34,331 bases of DNA. Origin: a virus. Below are positions 13,830 through 20,709 of this stretch, piece by piece (within the stretch, counting starts at the first letter, position 1; every line of letters begins with the position of its first letter). The stretch lies in IMG/VR virus record IMGVR_UViG_3300005832_000019, positions 1 to 34,331 of that record. One strand, given 5' to 3'. Below the pieces are notes generated by a model that was given only the letters and a program-made list of their open reading frames with translations, searched no databases and had not been told where the DNA came from. The position numbers and the translations under genes are program-made.

Positions 13830-14651
13830 TTATCCTTCTAGAACAATATCCGCAAGTTCGTTTAGGGCTTGAGAGTTTTCTAGCCCCATCGTTAAATCTT
13901 GAATCTGAAATTCCGATGCAGAATTACCAACAATAGAACCAGACGGCTGGACAACCGGCACATTTATAATACGCCTGTAACCGTTATAATCGACGGTTGT
14001 GCGCATTGTTAACTTACCCGGTTTGTTATCATCAAATGCAATTTTACTATTTATTGTATTAATTGTTGATCTCGCAGTTAAGTAACCAACCTCATCGATT
14101 GTAAGGCTGGTTGCCGACGCGGTTGTACTAGCTTGTATACCACGATCCGAATCAATATCAATTCCGCTAACTGAATTGGTCAAAGTGACTTCTGAAAATT
14201 GTTTGCCATCTTCGACACGCGTAACAATTATTTTATCATTTTCACTTGCCCGAATGTAATAATCAGTACTTTTTACCAAAGTTGCACTATTTATTGTTAT
14301 GGTAGAAATACCTGCTGGAATAGTTGCAGTAGTTCCCCCTAATGTATTTACACCGCTAGCCGATCCAGTTGTAATTGAAGCGGGAGAAGTACCCAAACTG
14401 GTAATTGTCCCCCCCGTTAATAACTGCGCCAATTTTAAATCAACGTATCCAGTCCCAAGACTAACCTCGCCGCTCCTACTATGTATTGCAGAAGCTCGAA
14501 TATCGTTATTTGCACCGCCTCGATGATCTGTTTTTTCATAAGTTAAATTAACGGTAAAAGTTTGCGGATCATCAACCGCATAAACGTTGAAGTCGGAATC
14601 GATAAAACTTACATTATCGACACCAAAAATAAAATTTCTAGCCTGTGTCAT
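13830..14651 (-). CDS. major tail (tube) protein
   Basis: 273 aa. The start MTQARNFIFGVDNVSFIDSD and DPQTFTVNLTYEKTDHRGG (28-46) fit the inner beta sheet of phage tail tube proteins. Thr/Ser/Gly-rich strands continue through the middle, and the end is 'QIQDLTMGLENSQALNELAD'. It sits immediately upstream of the chaperone pair and tape measure, the standard order. Only one tube-like gene and no sheath gene are found, which supports a non-contractile tail. Family identity is by position and composition. Confidence 0.75.
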   Translation of the reverse strand: MTQARNFIFGVDNVSFIDSDFNVYAVDDPQTFTVNLTYEKTDHRGGANNDIRASAIHSRSGEVSLGTGYVDLKLAQLLTGGTITSLGTSPASITTGSASGVNTLGGTTATIPAGISTITINSATLVKSTDYYIRASENDKIIVTRVEDGKQFSEVTLTNSVSGIDIDSDRGIQASTTASATSLTIDEVGYLTARSTINTINSKIAFDDNKPGKLTMRTTVDYNGYRRIINVPVVQPSGSIVGNSASEFQIQDLTMGLENSQALNELADIVLEG

Positions 14652-14692
14652 AGTCTTTGCTCCTATTGTTATTATTTGCCAAGCTTAAAAAA

Positions 14693-14824
14693 TCAACCTC
14701 TATAAGCACCATGTAAAGGGATAGACTTCTTGTCTTGCTCTTTGGGTTTTATTGTTTCTTTTGTTTCTTTTATTTCTTCAATCTTATCTAATTCTTTAGA
14801 TATAGATTTATTGTTTTTAACCAT
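14693..14824 (-). CDS. 43-aa Lys/Glu-rich protein at a late promoter
   Basis: MVKNNKSISKELDKIEEIKE... ends in PLHGAYRG. A GAGGTG ribosome site precedes the ATG, and a perfect copy of the late promoter (14837-14853) lies 12 nt upstream of the start, so its mRNA leader is very short. It is hydrophilic, charged and probably unstructured except for the last residues. It lies between the tail terminator and tail tube genes. Unknown function; it may mainly be the first small cistron of the tail transcript. Confidence 0.55.
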   Translation of the reverse strand: MVKNNKSISKELDKIEEIKETKETIKPKEQDKKSIPLHGAYRG

Positions 14825-14836
14825 AAATCACCTCAA

Positions 14837-14853
14837 TTTTTATTATATCACTT
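14837..14853 (-). promoter_or_regulatory. late promoter copy 4 (tail tube transcript)
   Basis: The minus strand reads AAGTGATATAATAAAAA, identical over 17 nt to the copies at 20693, 25768 and 29116. It contains an extended -10 (TGATATAAT). It overlaps the stop codon (TGA) of the tail terminator gene and lies 12 nt upstream of the 43-aa gene. No conserved -35 box is visible. Confidence 0.8.
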
Positions 14854-15255
14854 TAAACTAAAAGGCAATTTTATTTTATACCTAACTGCCGCAAATGGCG
14901 GAAACACTCCACCTCCTAATCCGAAAGGCTGAAATATATTATCGTAACTTATTTCTGATATATTTAGTTGTAATTCTTTGTTTTTATATAACTTTTCAAA
15001 TATTTTATTACTAAAACTAAGAATGTTTTCCGTTAGCTGTTTATTATCTTCTTTTACAAAAGCGATAATATTAATATTTTGTTGTGCCCTAGAACTTTGA
15101 TCCACAAATTCAATAGAACCTAAAACAAATGTAATATATGGAAACTCTTGATTTAATTCTGCATATTCTGTAGGATATATAAAATAATCCTGTACATTAT
15201 CACATATTTCTAATAATAAATTTCTCAATAATTGTATTTTTTCGTAATTACTCAT
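14848..15255 (-). CDS. tail terminator (tail completion) protein candidate
   Basis: 135 aa (MSNYEKIQLLRNLLLEICDN at the start). The pattern is an N-terminal helix, an early strand with TEYAELNQEFPYITFVLGS (28-46), IEFVD..., NINIIAFVK, and a final aromatic-rich strand (FPPFAAVRYKIKLPF). This matches the gpU-like terminator fold, which forms a hexameric ring capping the tail tube. It is preceded by a gp10-like protein and followed by the tail tube gene, the usual order. The stop TGA is shared with late promoter copy 4. Confidence 0.6.
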   Translation of the reverse strand: MSNYEKIQLLRNLLLEICDNVQDYFIYPTEYAELNQEFPYITFVLGSIEFVDQSSRAQQNINIIAFVKEDNKQLTENILSFSNKIFEKLYKNKELQLNISEISYDNIFQPFGLGGGVFPPFAAVRYKIKLPFSLK

Positions 15256-15716
15256 AATCGCTCCTTTTCTTTTATTCTTTTTATTTCTTTATCATATAAA
15301 TCACGTGATTTTTTTTCATCGTTATCAGTTACGCCAAAAAATACCCGAATTACTTTACTTTTTCCCGCACCCTCTACATTATGCCAACGGGCACGATTTC
15401 TGGCGTCTTTAGTCGCAAAGAATATCTTTGCTGTTTGATTTGTTAATAAAATTTGTGTCATTTGATTTAGCATTTCTCCTGTTTGCGTCAAATTTACAGT
15501 TGTTTTTCCTTCTTTTGATGCATATTTTTTTGAATAAGGTTTAAAAGACTTGAGCTTAAAATCCTTTCCTGATTGTGTTGTTACAAATATTTTATTTTTA
15601 ATAATAATTGCTATTTTTTTTAGAATTTTCCCATCATTTATTTTTTCATTAAATCTACCAATTTTAGAATTAAATTCAGTAATATCTTTTTCATTTATTT
15701 CTATTTCTATGCTCAT
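15252..15716 (-). CDS. HK97 gp10-like / virion morphogenesis neck protein
   Basis: 154 aa. The start MSIEIEINEKDITEFNSKIG is followed by a basic helix. The diagnostic region FKPYSKKYASKEGKTTVNLT then QTGEMLNQM (58-86) matches the 'F.pl...t...K....pL..TG.l..s' motif of HK97 gp10 and Mu gpG-type proteins. Next comes a strand with 'YARWHNVEGAG'-like ARWHN. These proteins form the head-tail joining region. The 4-nt overlap with the terminator gene suggests coupling. Confidence 0.65.
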   Translation of the reverse strand: MSIEIEINEKDITEFNSKIGRFNEKINDGKILKKIAIIIKNKIFVTTQSGKDFKLKSFKPYSKKYASKEGKTTVNLTQTGEMLNQMTQILLTNQTAKIFFATKDARNRARWHNVEGAGKSKVIRVFFGVTDNDEKKSRDLYDKEIKRIKEKERL

Positions 15717-16522
15717 CGCAACCCCAATGTTTGACCAAATATTTTCACATCATCTTCAGTATTGTTAATTACGTTGCTTGCATCTGTTATTTTTTCTTTA
15801 TATTTTTGCAAATATGAATCTGCCTTCATACTTGGCGCATCTTCTTTAGCTTTAATTGCCTCCATAAAAATATAGTGCAAAGCCAATAATGCCGTTGGTT
15901 GTCTCAAAATATCTCTATTAACCAAATCAGAAATATCTTGTTCTTGCATCAAGAATATATCCAAAACCTCAGATGTTGCTATATCTATTTTATCTATTAT
16001 TTTTGTTCCTAATATAGTTAAATCTTCTCTCTTAGTTAAATCTGCAATAGAGCATAATAATCTTTGTGTAGTATTTACCGTTTCGCCCTTTTCGGTTTCC
16101 GTAGAAGTTTGTGAATTAGAGAATGATATAGAATATTCTTTTTCATTCTGAACTGCGTATATCAAAGAAACATAATAATCTGGTGTAATAAAAACCTCAC
16201 CAATTTTCGAATCATCTTCATAAAAATATATTTTATCATAACCTATTTTGTATATGTTCGATTTACTATTATAATTAAAGGATAAACCGGCAGATATAGT
16301 AATCGTATGATTTGTTACACTACTTATTTTTTTTATCTCTGTTTTTTCATCCCCCGGATTTCCAATTATGATATAATCGTTGGCGGCAAATCCATTTGAA
16401 TTTAAAACTACAATATCAGTTGCGCCAGTTACCAATGCGCTTTCATTCCTTGTTTTCTCTAAAATATTATAATCTAATTTTCCCCATAGTGTTTGTTTAT
16501 CTTCTGATATTATTACTTTCAT
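15713..16522 (-). CDS. head-tail connector protein with extra N-terminal domain
   Basis: 269 aa. The C-terminal part (about 150-269: LLCSIADLTKREDLTILGTK...DIATSEVLDIFLMQEQD...) is the helical pattern of gp6-like connectors that bind below the portal. About 130 residues precede it and read as a beta-rich domain ('GATDIVVLNSNGFAANDYII', 34-53), resembling small barrels in virion proteins. The ATG lies 4 nt before the stop of the upstream coiled-coil gene. The role is inferred from the C-terminal pattern and position. Confidence 0.6.
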   Translation of the reverse strand: MKVIISEDKQTLWGKLDYNILEKTRNESALVTGATDIVVLNSNGFAANDYIIIGNPGDEKTEIKKISSVTNHTITISAGLSFNYNSKSNIYKIGYDKIYFYEDDSKIGEVFITPDYYVSLIYAVQNEKEYSISFSNSQTSTETEKGETVNTTQRLLCSIADLTKREDLTILGTKIIDKIDIATSEVLDIFLMQEQDISDLVNRDILRQPTALLALHYIFMEAIKAKEDAPSMKADSYLQKYKEKITDASNVINNTEDDVKIFGQTLGLR

Positions 16523-16526
16523 TAAT

Positions 16527-16811
16527 TTACTCCTTATTGCTAAATAGTTTTTTAAATATCCCCTTTTTATTAAAAATAGCTAATTCGCTTTTTATGGCTA
16601 AATTTTTTGCTATATCTTCAAATCTAATTTTTTCCTCGTTCAAATATTTACAATCTCTCTTTAGCTCTTCGATTTTTACAATTTGTTCATTAATCAATAT
16701 CTCGCGCTTAGTTATTTCTTCAATCAAAAAAATACTTTCTTTTTCTTTTTCAATTATATTTTCTTTTTGTTTTATTAATTCGTTCTTTAAATGTTCTATT
16801 AAATCTTTCAT
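16527..16811 (-). CDS. 94-aa coiled-coil protein
   Basis: MKDLIEHLKNELIKQKENII continues as an almost uninterrupted heptad coiled coil to about residue 75, then ends in a basic KKGIFKKLFSNKE. It starts 1 nt into the stop codon of the S74 fibre gene, so the two are probably coupled. It may trimerise with a fibre or assist its folding. It precedes the connector gene. No specific family recognised. Confidence 0.55.
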   Translation of the reverse strand: MKDLIEHLKNELIKQKENIIEKEKESIFLIEEITKREILINEQIVKIEELKRDCKYLNEEKIRFEDIAKNLAIKSELAIFNKKGIFKKLFSNKE

Positions 16812-18340
16812 TATTGCCCTTCTAAAACAATAATTCTATTATTTAATTCTTTAATCGCTTCTGTTATTACAGGAATAATACATGAATAATTTATAGCCTT
16901 ATAGCCTTCCTTATCGGTTTTTACAGCCTCTGGTAAAACGGTTTCTGTTTCTTGGGCTATAAAACCGATATTCAAATTATCCAATTCGCTTTGTTCATTA
17001 AAACGAAAATAACGGCCGGAAAGTGCCAAAATCTTCTCAAGACAATTATTTAAATTAGATATATCTTTTTTAGTTCTAATATCAGATGTTCCATAATAAC
17101 CAGTCCAATCAATATACCATTTTAATACCCCATTATTTCGCCCTGTCATAAAATAAAAATATTGTGAACCGTAACCATCAATTCTTACAATTTCATTGTA
17201 TATACCAGTAGGATTATTGACCATAATAAGAGACGAGGCTGATGAGGGAGTAGTATTTATCCCTACTTTTGTGCCTAATTTAACCGTGCCTCCTGGATTA
17301 ACATCTAAATGCTGCCAAGCATTTAGCGTAGCATTATGCCCCCCAATAGTAGCCACCCCAGAAAGCTGACCCATAATTACAGAAGCACTACTATAACCAA
17401 AAGCCGCCCCGCCTTTCCAGCTTGTTGGGATATTTGAGTAAGCTCTTAAATTAACTAATTGAGCGTCTGAATCCGCAAATTCTCCTATTCTTATTTTTCC
17501 CGTTGTGTAAATAGTTAATTTGCCATTTGCTGCGTATTCTGCTTGACCTCCAGACGCATCATAACCAATTTGAAAATAACCAGCTGACCCCCAATTGTAA
17601 TTTGTACCTATAAACCACTCGGGAGTACCTTGATCTATTAAAATACCCGCTCCCCGTGAATCAATTGTATTTTGGATAATAGTACATCGCATCGAACTTG
17701 ATCCGCCGCCTGTCATATTGAAAATGGCATTACTCGAGGAAAAAACACTGAAATTATCTATTATTTCCATTACGTAGGAACTTGGATCTTTCCCTATTCC
17801 GATATTTCCAGTATTATTCATTATAAAGCCCTTATTCCAAGTTATAGGATTGCCTGGTGTAACTCCTGAATCATAAAGGATTTTAAATAAATCACCTGTT
17901 TTCTGAATAGAATAATTACTTCCAAGCCAACTGCTTTTATCCGAGACCCCATCCAAATAACAATCAAAATAAAAACCTATGGTGTCGCTATCATAATGAA
18001 CGTACTGCATGAAAGGCCTGGTCTGGTTTAAATCGTTATAAACAGAGATATTTGAGGAATCAGCAGTGAAGTGTGTGCCGTCTATAATCAATTTTCCGTA
18101 TTTTGATGTTGGCGTAATACCGATACCCAAATTATCATTAACTCTAACGCCGTTACCTGTTCCCGCGATTGTAGGCGTTAATATCCCGTTGGTAAAAGTT
18201 TTCGCTCCCGCAATAGTTTGCGCCTGGTCATTTATATGACCCCAAGCAACCCCAGATTGCGCTAAATCCTTACCCGCCAATAAATCGTGATCTATTTCGG
18301 TGTATTTAATTTGATCTGGCCTTAATGGATATACTGACAT
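16811..18340 (-). CDS. tail fibre with C-terminal S74 intramolecular chaperone (509 aa)
   Basis: The N-terminus (MSVYPLRPDQIKYTEIDHDL) and shaft carry fibre motifs such as DNLGIGITPTSKYGKLII and VGINTTPSSAS. The last 91 residues start at Ser419 in 'GTSDIRTKKDI', followed by FIAQETETVLPEAV and a final helix. This is the Peptidase_S74 domain that trimerises fibre C-termini and cuts itself off at the Ser. The motif Ser-Asp-x-Arg-x-Lys is intact, so autocleavage before Ser419 is expected. It lies downstream of the 671-aa fibre and upstream of the coiled-coil gene. Confidence 0.85.
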   Translation of the reverse strand: MSVYPLRPDQIKYTEIDHDLLAGKDLAQSGVAWGHINDQAQTIAGAKTFTNGILTPTIAGTGNGVRVNDNLGIGITPTSKYGKLIIDGTHFTADSSNISVYNDLNQTRPFMQYVHYDSDTIGFYFDCYLDGVSDKSSWLGSNYSIQKTGDLFKILYDSGVTPGNPITWNKGFIMNNTGNIGIGKDPSSYVMEIIDNFSVFSSSNAIFNMTGGGSSSMRCTIIQNTIDSRGAGILIDQGTPEWFIGTNYNWGSAGYFQIGYDASGGQAEYAANGKLTIYTTGKIRIGEFADSDAQLVNLRAYSNIPTSWKGGAAFGYSSASVIMGQLSGVATIGGHNATLNAWQHLDVNPGGTVKLGTKVGINTTPSSASSLIMVNNPTGIYNEIVRIDGYGSQYFYFMTGRNNGVLKWYIDWTGYYGTSDIRTKKDISNLNNCLEKILALSGRYFRFNEQSELDNLNIGFIAQETETVLPEAVKTDKEGYKAINYSCIIPVITEAIKELNNRIIVLEGQ

Positions 18341-18341
18341 T

Positions 18342-20357
18342 TTATTTCCTCACTGAATAATAAATATCTAAAACCTCAATATTTGCTTGTGCGCCGCTTT
18401 CATTTCTAACCAACAAATAAATCACATCATTTGTTTCTACTTGAGCAATTGCTTTAGGGGATACGGATATCGCCCTCTGAGAAGAAATAAAAGAAGCATC
18501 CGTCCCTCCGGTAATAATTAATAAACAATATGAATTTACAGGGGTGCCATTATCGGTGAAAGTAATCGCCGCGCCGCCCAATATATAAGATACTTGAAAA
18601 TTATTAGTTGTGGCATTTACCACATAATAAGCTAAATCTTTTCTTAATTCCGCCGGTAAAGTTCCCTCTGAAATTTTAAAAGTTATTATATCCCCATTAT
18701 TCAAACCGTGTGCGCTTTGAATTACAATATTCGTGGTATTATCAAAAGTCACTTCATATGTATTGCATTTTAAAACACAAAAAGAAGAACTAAGAATTTT
18801 TTCTGCTAATGTTGGTTTCATCAAAACATTAGCGGCCAATACCGGAGAAATTCCTTCCAACCCTAAATATTTAGCCCCGCCATCAGATAATAACTCAAAT
18901 CTTTCGTCGGTTTCATATGTATATGAAACATTATACGCGATGAAAACCCAAGCATTTTTAGCCGGGTTATATGTTATAGCCGTATTATTTTCCAAATAAA
19001 TTTGTATTGTCGCCGTGCTATCTTTTATTGCATAGTTATTAAATACTCTCAAGTCTATGTTATCCTGTTTTTTGGAAATATCCGTATAAAATCTTTCTGG
19101 TGGCGTAACAAAATTATTGTAAACACTACCAAAAACATTCCCTTCCATACTTATGAACCTTTCATTTGTTCCTAAATCCTGATGATAATTTGCTTCTATA
19201 TTTAACAACGTTTTTATTGAAGGATTTGTACTTATAAACCGCAATGCGATCGTATTCGCGTTGTTTTGCCATGTTGTATGTACAACTTTTTGCCAGCCAA
19301 CAAAACGGCAATTATCAAACGTTATACCCCCACCAACATAATTAATTGTTGAATTATTAAACGTTAAGGCTACGTCCTTGATTGTTCCTAAGCTGTCAAA
19401 CGTTGTCAATACACCAGGATATAAGTTAGTTACAATAAATTCAGTCCCATATATTTGAGCCGTGGGATCACCGTCAATGTCAAATAAAGTTCCACCAGCA
19501 GCTGCGGCGATTATAAAACCAAAATTAAAAGCAAAAAAAGAACCGGCTGACATAGTACCCTGAAAAAAAGTCGCTCCACCCGTATAAAGAATACCTGAAA
19601 ATCCAGGAATAGAAGCACTTAACGTGACAGTACCCGCAGACGGAGGAGCAATTGCATAAGGTATTAGAATGAATCCATTAAAAATATAATTCCTATTTTC
19701 AAGCACTATAACTCCGCCCGATGGCGCCGGTAAATCGTTAACTGAATTAACAACCTTTTCTAAAAGAGGCACTTTCGCTATGAATTCATTATTAATCCTT
19801 GAAGAACTCCAAACCTTACTAGTTGAGATTTCATCGTCGGCAATTACCGGAACACCTGGAATAGCTACATTATAATGAACTGTAAGCTCATCACCAACTA
19901 GAGGTGCAGCATTCATTGTAAAAATGCCAGTTGATGGAGACGTCTCCTCCCAGTCTTTATCTGATCCTTGAGATTCCATTTTACCATTTCTAACTGGCCA
20001 TAATGTACCTTGTTGGTAAGAGCCATTAGGAACTTGGAAAACCTTATTATTACCGTCAATAACTCCAATTAATTGTCCATACGAACTTCCAGCCCCTCCA
20101 GAACTAGAAGCAATATAATAGCTTGAAATAGCATTATCAAGTTCATTTACAGCGCCGATTATGCTTTTATGTGAAGTATTAAAAGAAGTATTGCCAGGCT
20201 CCCCTAATTCTACTGGTGTCGTCGTAACATCATTATCTTTTAAGCCCCCTGTATCTATATCGATATTATCACCAGGAAATCTAGGCGTAATAGAATTACC
20301 AATTTTTTTCCAATACGTAGCTATTTTATTTCCTATATAACCGTTTGTTATCCCCAC
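18342..20357 (-). CDS. large fibre/tailspike-like protein (671 aa)
   Basis: The N-terminus is MGITNGYIGNKIATYWKKIG, then a 'DNDVTTTPVELGEPGNTSFN' segment (41-60). About 215-420 repeats short hydrophobic strands with Gly/Asn turns (FNNSTINYVGGGITFDNCRF), which suggests a right-handed beta-helix as in tailspikes. A C-terminal beta domain ends the protein. No catalytic residues of a named lyase or hydrolase could be assigned. It overlaps the upstream 107-aa gene by 10 nt. It probably acts in host recognition. Confidence 0.65.
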   Translation of the reverse strand: MGITNGYIGNKIATYWKKIGNSITPRFPGDNIDIDTGGLKDNDVTTTPVELGEPGNTSFNTSHKSIIGAVNELDNAISSYYIASSSGGAGSSYGQLIGVIDGNNKVFQVPNGSYQQGTLWPVRNGKMESQGSDKDWEETSPSTGIFTMNAAPLVGDELTVHYNVAIPGVPVIADDEISTSKVWSSSRINNEFIAKVPLLEKVVNSVNDLPAPSGGVIVLENRNYIFNGFILIPYAIAPPSAGTVTLSASIPGFSGILYTGGATFFQGTMSAGSFFAFNFGFIIAAAAGGTLFDIDGDPTAQIYGTEFIVTNLYPGVLTTFDSLGTIKDVALTFNNSTINYVGGGITFDNCRFVGWQKVVHTTWQNNANTIALRFISTNPSIKTLLNIEANYHQDLGTNERFISMEGNVFGSVYNNFVTPPERFYTDISKKQDNIDLRVFNNYAIKDSTATIQIYLENNTAITYNPAKNAWVFIAYNVSYTYETDERFELLSDGGAKYLGLEGISPVLAANVLMKPTLAEKILSSSFCVLKCNTYEVTFDNTTNIVIQSAHGLNNGDIITFKISEGTLPAELRKDLAYYVVNATTNNFQVSYILGGAAITFTDNGTPVNSYCLLIITGGTDASFISSQRAISVSPKAIAQVETNDVIYLLVRNESGAQANIEVLDIYYSVRK

Positions 20358-20671
20358 AGTTCTATTCCCATAGCACTATCTAGAGATGAAGTAAAATATG
20401 GACTAAATTCCGTAAGATTTTCCATTAATGGCAATTCTCTGGATGCTCCACACTGGATAATTCCCCCGGCCGTATTAACTGAAATTGAATTTGTAGCACC
20501 ATAATAAATATCATTATCAGATAAATTATTAAGGATAATTGTTTTTGTTTGATCTAATGATTCTTTAGGTATATTAAAAATTTCCAGGAGTTTTTTTGGT
20601 GTTGTAGTTACATTTTCTCTTCCATCATAAAATAAACCGTTTACGCGAATTATTATTTCGGTTAATGACAT
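20348..20671 (-). CDS. 107-aa virion-associated beta protein
   Basis: MSLTEIIIRVNGLFYDGREN, then NVTTTPKKLLEIFNIPKE, TIILNNLSDNDIYYGATNSI and GIIQCGASRELPL. This arrangement (first strand, 'T.T..K.L', 'L.N..d..IYyG.t.si') is typical of small phage proteins that decorate capsids or link fibres. It is the first gene after late promoter copy 3 and overlaps the start of the 671-aa fibre. Function inferred only from composition and position. Confidence 0.5.
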   Translation of the reverse strand: MSLTEIIIRVNGLFYDGRENVTTTPKKLLEIFNIPKESLDQTKTIILNNLSDNDIYYGATNSISVNTAGGIIQCGASRELPLMENLTEFSPYFTSSLDSAMGIELWG

Positions 20672-20692
20672 TTTTCACCGTGATATTATAGA

Positions 20693-20709
20693 TTTTTATT
20701 ATATCACTT
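20693..20709 (-). promoter_or_regulatory. late promoter copy 3 (fibre/connector transcript)
   Basis: The minus strand reads AAGTGATATAATAAAAA. It overlaps the last codons of the glycosyltransferase fusion (CAA GTG ATA TAA) and lies 21 nt upstream of the 107-aa gene. Downstream, CTATAATATCAC forms an inverted repeat with the promoter's own GTGATAT, a possible extra control element unique to this copy. Confidence 0.8.
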
